Part shown: positions 35,278 through 44,554 of the stretch, in pieces
Position numbering within the stretch: the stretch's first letter is position 1
How the letters are laid out: each line of letters starts with the position of its first letter
Origin: an uncultured Erysipelotrichaceae bacterium
Lineage (GTDB): Bacteria; Bacillota_I; Bacilli_A; Erysipelotrichales; Erysipelotrichaceae
Direction of reading: 5' to 3'
Length of the DNA stretch: 54,683 nt
NCBI GenBank assembly: GCA_944325255.1
Contig: CALUZH010000030.1
Coordinates: forward strand, 1 to 54,683
Made by a program: the position numbers and the translations under genes
The notes under the pieces: model-generated
What the model saw: the letters and a program-made list of their open reading frames with translations, nothing else
What the model was told of the DNA's origin: nothing
Databases searched by the model: none

Positions 35278-36558
35278 TTAAAATCCCACACTTTCATCGG
35301 CCATTTTAAAATTGCTTTCATAAAAAGCTTTAAGACCAGCGATCATATAATCAATATCCCGACTTCCGCAAGTTTCCAGACAAGAATGCATTGCCAATTG
35401 GGCAATGCCGATATCTAAAGACAGTAAAGAAACTTGATTGTTGGAAAGATTGCCCAAGGTTGAACCGCCCCTTATATCACTGCGATTAGTGTAAAACTGA
35501 TAAGGAATATCCTTATCTTTCAAGATTTTAATAAAAATCGAGGCACTCAAACTGTCGCTTGTATATGATTGATTGGCATTATATTTAATGACAATGCCCT
35601 TATTGAGACAAGGATAATTGTTAAGATCGGATTTTTCCCGATGATTGGGATGAACGGCATGGGCATTATCGCAAGATAACATCATCGATCTGGCAAAAGC
35701 TGAAGATTCATCAAAATTCAAAGCCTTGGCAATACGGGAAAAAGTCAATCGCGCAAAGTCACCAAAAGCCCCTTGACGGGTCAATGATCCGACTTCTTCA
35801 TTATCAAAACAGGCAAACACATCAATATTTTGACTATTATCACTTTCCATGAAAGCTTTAAATGCCGCAAAGGCCGAAGCTAAATCATCAAGATGATGAG
35901 CCGTTATAAATTCCTTATCTTCACCCCAATTTAAAGCTTTTTGGTAAGGATAGAGATAAAGATCGAAATTGAGAATATCTTCTTCACTAGCCTTTAATTC
36001 CTCAGCCAATAAAGCCTTAAGATCGCCCTTTTCGCCAAGTGATGCCAAAGGCAATAAATCAACTTGCGGATTTAATTCTCTGCCCTTATTGCATTCAGGA
36101 TTTAAATGAATGGCTAATGAGGGAATAATACATAGAGGCCGCTTAAAATCAATATGCTTAATAGCCAGTTGATGGTCCTTTTCTACAATTACCCGGCCGG
36201 CCAAAGAAAGGGGCCTATCAAACCATGTCGAATAGATGGGACCGCCATAAACTTCGGTATTAAGCTTATAATAATTATCTTCTTTGATCAAAGCCTCAGG
36301 CTTTAATTTAAAACCGGGACAATCATTATGACTGGCCGTGATTCGAAAGGCAAAAGAAGATAAACCTTGCGGAACTTTAAAAGCGATTATCGATGAGCCG
36401 TTACGAACAGTATAATAATGGCCGCCGGCATCAAGCTTAAAATCTTTTTTCTCATCCAAATATTGAAATCCGGCAGCTTTTAATTTATTTTGCAGCCAAT
36501 CTACGGCATTAAAGCTTGAACGTCCCTCGTCCAAAAGCGAAAATATTTCTTCTAACAT
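35278..36558 (-). CDS. M18-family aminopeptidase
   Basis: 426 aa cytoplasmic metallopeptidase. Metal ligands are in ITASHNDCPGFKLK, TAHHLDDLASAFAAF, FDNEEVGSLTRQGA and a terminal His region. The segment YGGPIYSTWFDRPLSLAGRV is typical of the M18 (DnpEP/ApeB) family. It removes N-terminal acidic or other residues from peptides. Confidence 0.93.
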   Translation of the reverse strand: MLEEIFSLLDEGRSSFNAVDWLQNKLKAAGFQYLDEKKDFKLDAGGHYYTVRNGSSIIAFKVPQGLSSFAFRITASHNDCPGFKLKPEALIKEDNYYKLNTEVYGGPIYSTWFDRPLSLAGRVIVEKDHQLAIKHIDFKRPLCIIPSLAIHLNPECNKGRELNPQVDLLPLASLGEKGDLKALLAEELKASEEDILNFDLYLYPYQKALNWGEDKEFITAHHLDDLASAFAAFKAFMESDNSQNIDVFACFDNEEVGSLTRQGAFGDFARLTFSRIAKALNFDESSAFARSMMLSCDNAHAVHPNHREKSDLNNYPCLNKGIVIKYNANQSYTSDSLSASIFIKILKDKDIPYQFYTNRSDIRGGSTLGNLSNNQVSLLSLDIGIAQLAMHSCLETCGSRDIDYMIAGLKAFYESNFKMADESVGF

Positions 36559-36593
36559 AATAAACCTTCTTTCTTTCGCTATAGTATCACAGT

Positions 36594-37700
36594 TTAGTGA
36601 AGATTAGCGATACTTAGAGCTTCCATATGATCGGTAAAACCGAATTGATCAAAAAGCGTTACCGGCTCAAAAGTATAAGCCTTGGCCAATTTTGTCATAT
36701 CTCCCTTTAAGCTGGGCGGAAAACAGGATACATAAGCTATACGTTTCGGTTTTTTATCCAAAATCATCTTAATAAAATCCTCTCCCAAACCGCTTCTTGG
36801 CGGATCAACCACCAAGACATCATAATCTTCACTATAAGCTAAATCTTTGACATCACTGGCAATAAAAGAAACATTATGGCAATTATTTAAAACTGCATTA
36901 GCCTTAGCACCGGCAATTGATGAAGGATTAATATCAACACCGATAACTTTTTTCGCTTCTTGCGCCAAATAAAGACTGATAGTACCGATGCCGCAATAGG
37001 CATCCAAGACAACTTCATCCCTTGTAACTTTTAAACGTTGGCGTAATTTATGATAAATAATATCAGCCATTGAAGGATTAACCTGATAGAAAGTCTTAGA
37101 ACCAATCAAAAATTGAAAATCACCAAGATTATCCCGCAAATAGCCCTTACCAAAAAGCGTTTTTAATGTTCCTTCCAAAACGATTGTCGTATTTCTTTTA
37201 TTAATCAGCAAATCAAAGTTGACCATCTCCGGACAGGCTTTTTTTATTTCCCTTACAAAATGGCGACTGCCTTCAAATATCATATTACCAACCACCAGGC
37301 ATACATTCGCATGACCGTTTTTGCTTATCCTCAAAACCAAATAACGCAAAAACCCTTGACCATTTAAAGGATTATAAACCGGAATATGATAATGATTGGC
37401 AAGCTTTAAAACTGCTTTTAATATTTTTGTTCCCAAAGGATGCTCCAAAAGGCAATTATCGACGGCCACAAGTTTGCCACTGCCCTCGGCATAAAGACCG
37501 GCCTTAACCTGACCCTGGTCTTTGAAAAAACGATATACAATCTTATGCCGATAGTGATAGATTTGGGGATTGGCAATAACTTCCTCCACATCAAGATATT
37601 GCGAAATTGCCGCTACCTTCGCTTTTAAAGAAGCTTCATAATTATCTAAAGGATATTTACAAGCCCCGCACTTTTTAAAATAAGGACAATTCATTATCAA
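36594..37700 (-). CDS. TRAM-less RlmCD/TrmA-type uracil-C5-methyltransferase
   Basis: 368 aa. It lacks the N-terminal TRAM domain and begins at the iron-sulfur Cys cluster (CPYFKKCGACKYP, plus VDNCLLEHP). The SAM site is LDAYCGIG; VDPPRSGLGEDF and the catalytic YVSCFPPSL follow. The ending DHMEALSIAN replaces the usual HVETV. It is a paralogue of the gene at 263-1567 and may act on a different uridine. It overlaps the phosphatase gene by 4 nt. Confidence 0.87.
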   Translation of the reverse strand: MIMNCPYFKKCGACKYPLDNYEASLKAKVAAISQYLDVEEVIANPQIYHYRHKIVYRFFKDQGQVKAGLYAEGSGKLVAVDNCLLEHPLGTKILKAVLKLANHYHIPVYNPLNGQGFLRYLVLRISKNGHANVCLVVGNMIFEGSRHFVREIKKACPEMVNFDLLINKRNTTIVLEGTLKTLFGKGYLRDNLGDFQFLIGSKTFYQVNPSMADIIYHKLRQRLKVTRDEVVLDAYCGIGTISLYLAQEAKKVIGVDINPSSIAGAKANAVLNNCHNVSFIASDVKDLAYSEDYDVLVVDPPRSGLGEDFIKMILDKKPKRIAYVSCFPPSLKGDMTKLAKAYTFEPVTLFDQFGFTDHMEALSIANLH

Positions 37701-38140
37701 AATTCCTGAAGATTTTCTAAAAAATAATCCAAAGCCTTATCAATATCATGATAGGTCTTTTCAAAATCACGGGTATACCAAGGATCGGCTATTTCCCCTT
37801 TTAAATTTAAAAGCCTTATTTTATTTTCTTTATCACCGGCAAATATTCTTTTTAAGGCCGCTATATTACCATGATCCATGGCAAAGATATAATCATAATC
37901 AAAATAATCCTTCGTTTTTACCCTTGCTGCTTCATGTCTTGTATAAGATATATGATGTTTTTTTAAGCATTCTTGGGCCAAAGGATAGATATCATGACCA
38001 ATCTCTTCGTCCGAAGTCGCTTTAGAAGCAATCACAAAGTCATCATCAAGACCCCGTTCTTTAACTTTTTGTTTAAGCATGAATTCCGCCATCGGACTGC
38101 GACAGATATTGCCATAACACACAAATAAAACTTTGATCAT
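37697..38140 (-). CDS. Low-molecular-weight protein tyrosine phosphatase
   Basis: 147 aa. The P-loop VLFVCYGNICRSPMAE has the catalytic Cys and Arg, and IADPWYTRDF holds the general-acid Asp. In Bacillota such enzymes act on tyrosine or arginine phosphate. It is coupled to the downstream methyltransferase gene by a 4-nt overlap. Confidence 0.92.
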   Translation of the reverse strand: MIKVLFVCYGNICRSPMAEFMLKQKVKERGLDDDFVIASKATSDEEIGHDIYPLAQECLKKHHISYTRHEAARVKTKDYFDYDYIFAMDHGNIAALKRIFAGDKENKIRLLNLKGEIADPWYTRDFEKTYHDIDKALDYFLENLQEF

Positions 38141-38169
38141 ATAAGCATTATATCATTGTCAGAAGACTT

Positions 38170-40782
38170 TTAATTATCCTTATTAATTTTAGATAATAAG
38201 CTTTTGCCGCTTTGTACTGTTAAAAAAGAAGCGAAAGCTAAAACTACAACCATGCAGTAGCTGCTTAAATCCAGAGTTTTAACGGCAAATATCGTTGCCA
38301 AGCCCGGGAATAAAATAACCAAACTCAATAAGGAGAAACCGATGAAGAAAGCGCCAATTAACCAAGAATTGTTAAACAAACATTTATTAAAAATAAGAGG
38401 TCGATAACTTTTAGAACTGAAGCCATGAAATAGACGACTCAAACACAAAACAGCAAAAGCCATGGTCATCGCAGAGGCAGTATCGTCTTGATAGCCGATG
38501 AAGTAAGCTATCATCGTAAAAATGGCGATAGCCAAACCATCAAGGCCAATGCGAAGTAAAAAAGAACGGGTTAGTATTGACTCATTCTGTGGCCGTGGTT
38601 TTTCTTTCATCACTTCATCTGATCCCGGTTCCAGTCCCAATGCGATAGCCGGCAAAGAATCGGTCAAAAGATTGATAAACAGTAAATGAACCGGAGCAAA
38701 CGGCAGCGGCAGCAACATTACCGATGCAAAAAGAACCGCTAAAATAGCTGCAAAATTACCGGACAAAAGGAATTGAATGGCGTTTTTAATATTTCGATAA
38801 ATATTGCGGCCATTTTCAATAGCTTTGACAATCGTTGCAAAATTATCATCAGCCAAAATCATTGCCGATGCATCTTTAGCCACTTCCGAACCGGTAATAC
38901 CCATAGCTACACCGATATCGGCCTGTTTTAAAGCCGGAGCATCATTGACTCCATCGCCGGTCATAGCCACAATGGCACCGTTGGCTTGCCAGGCCTTGAC
39001 AATACGAATCTTATGTTCCGGTGTAACCCGTGCATAAACCGCAACATCCTTAACAAAATCAGCTAATTCTTCATCGCTTATATGGTCAATCTCCGCTCCC
39101 TCTACCGCTTTTTTATCCGGCGTTAAAATGCCTATTTTATCAGCTATAGCTTTAGCGGTAAGCAAATGGTCACCGGTAATCATCACGGCATTGATATGAG
39201 CTTCTTTGCACGCTTGTACCGCTGCTTTCGATTCGGTGCGCGGCGGATCCATCATCGCGATAAGACCTAGAAAAATTAAATCTTTTTCATCCTCATAATC
39301 CAATTTAAGGCCTTTAAAGGGCTTATAAGCCAAAGCCAAAACTCTAAGACCGGAAGCGGAAAAAACAGCGGATTGCCGGGAAATGCGACTGATGTCTTCA
39401 TCATCTATCAATCTGATTCCTGATGATTCGGCGATTTTTGTTACCTTTTTAAGCAAGACATCACATGCCCCTTTAACGATTAAAATCTTTTCACTATCAA
39501 ATTCATTCAGAGTAGTCATCATTTTGCGGCCGCTATCAAAAGGTATCTCCGCTATACGCGGATATTGTTTATTGGCCGAATCGGTATCAATCCCTTTTGC
39601 TTTTGCCATTTCCAGCATGGCAATTTCCGTCGGATCACCGATTTTTTCTTCATCATTCACTTTAGCGTCATTACATAAAATACTATAAGTTATAAGTTTT
39701 TTAAGCAGGGCGTCACTTTGATCAAAAGTTGAACAGCATATCTTTTTATGATCAACATAATATGCTTCAATTGTCATTTTATTTTGAGTGAGCGTTCCTG
39801 TTTTATCTGAACAGATGACCGAAACGCTGCCCAGTCCTTCAACCGCCTGCAGTTTCCTAACAATCGCTTTTTCTTTGGCCATTTTTTGCGTGCCAATCGA
39901 CAATACGATAGTCACAATAGAACTTAATGCTTCCGGTATCGCCGCTACTGCCAAAGCAATCGCAAACAGGAAGGCATCGACAATATTATCTCCCTTTAAG
40001 ACACTCAACAGAAGTAATATACCGCACAAGGCAATAACTATGAGTGACAATTTTTTACCGAAAATATCAAGATTTACTTGTAACGGTGTCTTTTTTTCTT
40101 CGGCATTTTTTATTAAGCCAGCTATTTTCCCAACTTCGGTATTCATGCCGACTGTCGTAACTACATAACTGCCGCGACCATTAGTAACAAATGTTCCGGC
40201 ATAAACCATATTAAAACGTTCAGCTAAAGGAACATTATCTGCTTTGATAGCATTAAGTGCTTTATCAACGCCAATGCTTTCTCCCGTCAAGGCACTTTCA
40301 TCAACTTTCAATGAAGCCAAAGTCAAAAGACGGCCGTCGCTTGGAACATAGTCGCCGGCATCGAGGTAGACAATATCGCCAACTACAACTTCCCATGCAG
40401 GAAGCATAACTATTTCATTATTGCGTAATACCTTAGCCATAGGCGAAGCCATTTTTTTAAGACTGTTTAATGAAGCTTCGGCTTTAACGGTCTGCACTGT
40501 TCCTAAAATTGCATTTAGCAAGGTTACGGCAAAAATAACAAGAGCACTCTCTCCTTCGCCGATTAAAGCAGAGATACCTGCTGCCACCAACAAGATAATG
40601 ACCAAAAAATCTTTAAATTGACTGAAAAAAATATAGATAATACTTTTATTCTTGGTTTCTCCGAGCTCATTGCGGCCATATTTGGCCCGGCTGCGCGCAA
40701 CTTCTTCATCATTCAGCGGATTCAAAGAACCGTTAACAGCGATTAAAGTTGCTTTCTCATTCAATTGATAATATTCTTTCAT
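38170..40782 (-). CDS. P2-type Ca2+/Mn2+-transporting ATPase
   Basis: 870 aa with the cation-ATPase N-domain and C-terminal domain found in PMCA/SERCA-like pumps. Seen: SALTGESIGVDK, the M4 motif VAAIPEALSSIVTIVLSIG, phosphorylation motif CSDKTGTLTQNKMT, the MITGDHLLTAKAIA loop, TGDGVNDAPALKQADIG, and NLLTDSLPAIALGLEP in M6. A yybP-ykoY (Mn2+-sensing) riboswitch precedes it, which points to manganese export as in other Bacillota, though Ca2+ is also possible. Confidence 0.93.
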   Translation of the reverse strand: MKEYYQLNEKATLIAVNGSLNPLNDEEVARSRAKYGRNELGETKNKSIIYIFFSQFKDFLVIILLVAAGISALIGEGESALVIFAVTLLNAILGTVQTVKAEASLNSLKKMASPMAKVLRNNEIVMLPAWEVVVGDIVYLDAGDYVPSDGRLLTLASLKVDESALTGESIGVDKALNAIKADNVPLAERFNMVYAGTFVTNGRGSYVVTTVGMNTEVGKIAGLIKNAEEKKTPLQVNLDIFGKKLSLIVIALCGILLLLSVLKGDNIVDAFLFAIALAVAAIPEALSSIVTIVLSIGTQKMAKEKAIVRKLQAVEGLGSVSVICSDKTGTLTQNKMTIEAYYVDHKKICCSTFDQSDALLKKLITYSILCNDAKVNDEEKIGDPTEIAMLEMAKAKGIDTDSANKQYPRIAEIPFDSGRKMMTTLNEFDSEKILIVKGACDVLLKKVTKIAESSGIRLIDDEDISRISRQSAVFSASGLRVLALAYKPFKGLKLDYEDEKDLIFLGLIAMMDPPRTESKAAVQACKEAHINAVMITGDHLLTAKAIADKIGILTPDKKAVEGAEIDHISDEELADFVKDVAVYARVTPEHKIRIVKAWQANGAIVAMTGDGVNDAPALKQADIGVAMGITGSEVAKDASAMILADDNFATIVKAIENGRNIYRNIKNAIQFLLSGNFAAILAVLFASVMLLPLPFAPVHLLFINLLTDSLPAIALGLEPGSDEVMKEKPRPQNESILTRSFLLRIGLDGLAIAIFTMIAYFIGYQDDTASAMTMAFAVLCLSRLFHGFSSKSYRPLIFNKCLFNNSWLIGAFFIGFSLLSLVILFPGLATIFAVKTLDLSSYCMVVVLAFASFLTVQSGKSLLSKINKDN

Positions 40783-40807
40783 CCATTCCCTTTTCTAAGG
40801 CGGGGCA

Positions 40808-40956
40808 ATAAAAAAACTTTTATAGCCCATATGCCAAAATAAGCCATAAAAGTCTCACAATTTAATTGCGACCCGGATGAAATATCATCGTCTTGACGCC
40901 ATCGCAAACGCTCTTGAAGCGCTGGTTACTCCCTTTTACTAAGAGCCAGTATATCC
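40808..40956 (-). promoter_or_regulatory. yybP-ykoY (Mn2+) riboswitch upstream of the P-type ATPase
   Basis: On the minus strand the leader contains AAAAGGGAGTAACCAGCGC, an internal CAAGACGATGA arm and then GTGAGACTTTTATGGC. The last segment pairs with GGCTATAAAAGT before a seven-T run, forming the terminator. The GGGAGUA loop and the GAGAC...UUUUGGC arm are the known yybP-ykoY features. Manganese binding would prevent termination and turn the pump on. Confidence 0.82.
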
Positions 40957-41039
40957 AAAATTATATAAATAAGCAAGTTATTTATGACCAATTCTATAAA
41001 ATAGATAAAAACCTCCCTAGCATATTGACAAAGACATAA

Positions 41040-41093
41040 TACAAATGATACAAATAATACAGTTAATACAATTAGTACAAATAAGACAGGTGA
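41040..41093 (+). repeat. Six tandem 9-nt repeats (TACAAATAA type) before the VanW-like gene
   Basis: Consecutive units: TACAAATGA, TACAAATAA, TACAGTTAA, TACAATTAG, TACAAATAA and GACAGGTGA; the last contains the ribosome site AGGTGA. TTGACA at 41025-41030 is a good -35 hexamer, and the repeats then provide several -10-like TACAAT/TACAAA words. The array may bind a regulator or shift promoter strength by copy number. Confidence 0.7.
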
Positions 41094-41098
41094 TAACT

Positions 41099-41770
41099 AT
41101 GCTCAACAAATTGTCTAAGATAAAAAGATCGTTTCGTCATTACATATCTCATCGCTTTTCAACAATCCGCCATTTAGCAAGCAGAAAAAACAAAGATGAC
41201 TTTGGCTGTTATTTAAACGAAATTAAGTTGCCGGTAATGCAAGCGGCAAATTTAGCTTCCATCTGCTTGCCGTTGAATCATTTACTGATCAAGCCCAAAG
41301 AGCGTTTCTCTTTTTGGTATTGTTTAAAAAGTACTGATACCGCAGGTCTAAAAAATGAAAGTTTTGAGTATTTAACCGACGCATTGTTTTATCTTTTTTT
41401 AAATGGTCCGTTTAAAATAATCGAACGGCACGCTAAAGAAATAACGCATTGTTCTTATGCCAGCGCTTCGTTAAAAGGCATTGAAACCACGGTTATAAAA
41501 GATGCATTGGACCTGAAAGCTAAAAATATAGCTGATTATCCGATTGAAATAAATATATTTGTTGAGAATAACTACCTTTTTGCCGCCTTAAAAACCAAAG
41601 AAAGACCGCAACTTCACTATCGTGTCGTCAATAAAAATCTCAAGTATCCAAGTATCGACCATGAACAATTTGAAACAGTTGATATCTATCGGCAAACCAT
41701 CGCTAAAGAAAAAATACTGCATGAAGAAAAACTCTATACCAATGTTTCCCGATCTTTATACGGAATATAG
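41099..41770 (+). CDS. Divergent VanW-like protein
   Basis: 223 aa from the ATG at 41099 (AGGTGAT ribosome site); an in-frame ATG at 41045 lies within the tandem repeats and is unlikely. Family features: NLASICLPLNHLLIKPKERFSFW and FKIIERHAKEI, followed by VIKDALDLKAKN and LHYRV. However, the usual GGGLCQLSN motif is replaced by NESFEYLTD, so the Gly-Cys signature is lost. VanW's role is unknown; it occurs in some vancomycin-resistance clusters, but none of vanRSHAX is here. I would not call this resistance. Confidence 0.7.
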   Translation: MLNKLSKIKRSFRHYISHRFSTIRHLASRKNKDDFGCYLNEIKLPVMQAANLASICLPLNHLLIKPKERFSFWYCLKSTDTAGLKNESFEYLTDALFYLFLNGPFKIIERHAKEITHCSYASASLKGIETTVIKDALDLKAKNIADYPIEINIFVENNYLFAALKTKERPQLHYRVVNKNLKYPSIDHEQFETVDIYRQTIAKEKILHEEKLYTNVSRSLYGI

Positions 41771-41780
41771 GAAGGAACTT

Positions 41781-41888
41781 ATGAAAAACGAAAATATTTT
41801 GGCTGTCGGCATTATCGCCTTATTTATTTTGGTAGTATTATCCATTGTCGGAATTGACAGTCTTTTACTTTTTGCTTACAGTGTTTAA
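41781..41888 (+). CDS. Small membrane peptide (35 aa)
   Basis: ATG at 41781 is preceded by AGGAAGGA, a strong ribosome site. The peptide is one hydrophobic helix (ILAVGIIALFILVVLSIVG) with a short charged N-terminus (MKNEN). It starts 11 nt after the VanW-like gene and overlaps the convergent glpK stop by 4 nt. The function is unknown; no toxin family is recognised. Confidence 0.6.
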   Translation: MKNENILAVGIIALFILVVLSIVGIDSLLLFAYSV

Positions 41889-43351
41889 TCTTTCAAGCAC
41901 TTAGCAACGGCCTTTAACCATCCTTGGTAATAAAGATTCATCATTTCCGCATCTTTTTGCGGCTCAAAGGCGGTAAAAGTGTCATTAGTAAAATCTTCAT
42001 AATGATAAACTCCGGCCTTAAGACCAGCCATTCGGGCAGCTCCTAAGGCTGTTGATTCTTGCATCGGCTTGCGCATTATCGGCATTTGCAGCAAATCGCT
42101 TTGGAATTGCAGCAGAAAATTATTAGATGCGGCGCCGCCATCTACTCGCAATGAATCAATTTTATAACCGATATCTTCCTCTACCGCATCGAGCAAATCT
42201 TTTACTTGATAGGCCATTGCTTCCAATGCCGCTCTTACCAGGTAACGATGGTCACTGCCGCGAGTTAAACCGCATATCAAGCCTCGGGCTTTCTTATCCC
42301 AATAAGGAGCCCCCATGCCGGTAAAAGCAGGAACAATATACACTCCGCCGTTATCATCAATGCTTGAAGCAATAGCTTCGCTGTCTTGAGCTTTGCCGAT
42401 AATCTTTAAACTGTCTCTGAGCCATTGAATCAACGAGCCCGATACAAAAATGGACCCCTCTAAAGCATAAGTAATTTCATTACCGATCTTCCATGCAACT
42501 GTCGATAATAAATCATGCTTGGATTTAATCAAAGAAGCCCCGGTGTTAATCAAAAGGAAACCTCCGGTACCGTAAGTATTCTTACTTTCGCCCCGTTTAA
42601 AGCAACTTTGGCCAAACAAAGCAGCCTGCTGATCACCGATTAAACTCATGATCGGACAGGCATAGGCAAAGAAATAATATTCCAATACCTTGCCAAAGTC
42701 AGCGGCCGTATCTTTTATTTCCGGCAAAATAGAGCGCGGAATATCAAAAAGCTTCAAAAGTTCATCGTCCCAATCCAATTTGGCTATATTCATCAAACCG
42801 GTACGGGAAGCATTGGTTACATCGGTAGCATGAACCTTACCGCCGGTCAATTTCCATAAAAGCCAGGTATCCACCGTCCCAAAAAGTAAGTTCTCATTAT
42901 TCTTAAGACCAGGGATGTTTTCATAGAGCCACATTATTTTAGTAAAAGAAAAGTACGGGTCAAGTAAAAGTCCGGTTTTTTCTTTAAAAAGATTATCATA
43001 ACCGGCTTTTTTTATCCGATCGACAATATAAGAAGACTGCCTGGATTGCCAAACAATGGCGTTATATACTGGCTGGCCGCTTTCTTTATCCCAAATGACT
43101 GTCGTTTCCCTTTGATTGGCAATGCCGATGGACGCTACTTCCTGAGCTTTAATTTTGCCATCGTAAAATATTTCTTGAATAACGCTTAATGCCGATAGCC
43201 ATATTTCCTGAGCATCTTGTTCAACATGACCGGGATGAGGAAAAATGTTAGTTAAAGCCTTTTGCGCAACCTTAACCACATTTTGATTTTCATCAAACAA
43301 AATGGCTCGAGTACTGGTTGTTCCCTGATCAATAGCTAAAATATATCGCAT
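41885..43351 (-). CDS. glpK: Glycerol kinase
   Basis: 488 aa; makes glycerol-3-phosphate. Seen: AIDQGTTSTRAILFD at the N-terminus, VWQSRQS, EGSIFVSGSLIQWLRD and RVDGGAASNNFLLQFQSD. There is no glpF or glpD in the window. Gene ends overlap the convergent small membrane ORF. Confidence 0.96.
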   Translation of the reverse strand: MRYILAIDQGTTSTRAILFDENQNVVKVAQKALTNIFPHPGHVEQDAQEIWLSALSVIQEIFYDGKIKAQEVASIGIANQRETTVIWDKESGQPVYNAIVWQSRQSSYIVDRIKKAGYDNLFKEKTGLLLDPYFSFTKIMWLYENIPGLKNNENLLFGTVDTWLLWKLTGGKVHATDVTNASRTGLMNIAKLDWDDELLKLFDIPRSILPEIKDTAADFGKVLEYYFFAYACPIMSLIGDQQAALFGQSCFKRGESKNTYGTGGFLLINTGASLIKSKHDLLSTVAWKIGNEITYALEGSIFVSGSLIQWLRDSLKIIGKAQDSEAIASSIDDNGGVYIVPAFTGMGAPYWDKKARGLICGLTRGSDHRYLVRAALEAMAYQVKDLLDAVEEDIGYKIDSLRVDGGAASNNFLLQFQSDLLQMPIMRKPMQESTALGAARMAGLKAGVYHYEDFTNDTFTAFEPQKDAEMMNLYYQGWLKAVAKCLKD

Positions 43352-43546
43352 ATAACTGACATCTCCTTTGCAAACTAAAATAAGTTATAGATACTTAAAT
43401 TTTAAAACATTGTTGTGCCGGTTCCAATATCAATCCCAGCATGATGTTTTAATATCAGCTCTTCTTCGTTTGTCTTTTGATGCATGAACAGCAAAACTTG
43501 AATCAGATTAAGATTTGATATGTTATTATTTTCTGTGGTGATAGCA

Positions 43547-44554
43547 TTGAAAAAGATATGTTGGATTACAACCGGCGGAACAATCGCCAGCATTGAAAGC
43601 GCAAACGGCTATATCGCTGCCAATAAAGGCAAAATTTTATATGACTTATTGGGCAACATGACCAAACAATATAACATCGAAATATTCGATCTTTTTACCA
43701 TGGACAGCAGTAATATTCAACCGGAAGAGTGGAAGGCAATGGCTCGTTGCATCAATGCCAAAATAAATGACTACGACGGCTTTGTAATAACGCACGGTAC
43801 TGATACGATGGCTTATAGTTCCAGCTGCTTGAGCTTCATGCTGCTGAATATAAAAAAACCCGTTGTTTTAACCGGGTCGCAATTGCCGCTTACCCATCCC
43901 CTAAGTGATGGCTTGGAAAATATGCGTCTGGCCCTGGCTATAGCCGGCAGCGATTGCCAAGGCATCTTTGTCGCCTTCAACCGCAAGGTGATTTTGGGAA
44001 CCAGGGCAGTCAAAGTGAGAACTACGGGATTTCATGCTTTTGAAAGTGTTAATTTCCCTTATGTGGCGACCGTCAACAGTTTAGGTTTAGATTTACACAA
44101 AGAATCATTAGTTAAAAATGATAACAACTATCAATATAATGACAGTCTGTGCACAGATGTATTTTTATTAAAACTGATTCCCGGCATGAACCCCGATATT
44201 TTTAATATGCTGATAAAATTAAAAATAAAAGGAGTTGTTATTGAAGCTTTCGGCATCGGCGGCCTATCTTTTATCCGCCGCGACTTCACTAAAAAAATTG
44301 TCGAACTGTTAGATGCAAATATAAGTGTAGTTGTCTGCAGCCAATGCTTGTATGAACGTAGTGATTTCAGTATCTATGAAGTTGGCAAAAAAGCTTTAGA
44401 ACACGGAGTTATTGAAGCCTACGATATGACAAGTGAAGCCTGCGTTACAAAACTGATGTGGATTTTAGGCCAAACTAACGACCAGCAAAAAGTCAGAGAA
44501 ATGTTTTTGCATAATTATGCAAATGAAATTAATAACAGTATAAGAAAAAAATAA
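43547..44554 (+). CDS. ansA: Type I L-asparaginase
   Basis: 335 aa from the TTG at 43547, chosen because GGTGAT precedes it and the product starts with the normal MKKICWITTGGTIAS; GTG at 43535 or 43538 and ATG at 43520 are alternatives. Catalytic Thr residues are in TTGGTI and THGTDTMAY. It lacks a signal peptide, so it is cytoplasmic (type I, low-affinity). It is divergent from glpK. Confidence 0.9.
   Translation: MKKICWITTGGTIASIESANGYIAANKGKILYDLLGNMTKQYNIEIFDLFTMDSSNIQPEEWKAMARCINAKINDYDGFVITHGTDTMAYSSSCLSFMLLNIKKPVVLTGSQLPLTHPLSDGLENMRLALAIAGSDCQGIFVAFNRKVILGTRAVKVRTTGFHAFESVNFPYVATVNSLGLDLHKESLVKNDNNYQYNDSLCTDVFLLKLIPGMNPDIFNMLIKLKIKGVVIEAFGIGGLSFIRRDFTKKIVELLDANISVVVCSQCLYERSDFSIYEVGKKALEHGVIEAYDMTSEACVTKLMWILGQTNDQQKVREMFLHNYANEINNSIRKK

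Noticed and set aside
41045-41098. Extended VanW-like N-terminus (repeated Ile/Leu-x-Gln)
   Set aside because: It is translation of the 9-nt tandem repeat, has no ribosome site of its own, and a good one precedes 41099.
41099-41770. Vancomycin-resistance gene
   Set aside because: Only a diverged VanW-like gene is present; no ligase, dehydrogenase, dipeptidase or two-component genes.
43402-43485. 27-codon minus-strand frame ending HHAGIDIGTGTT upstream of glpK
   Set aside because: It reads like protein but has no ribosome site and no homologue I can name; it may be a gene scrap, too weak to annotate.
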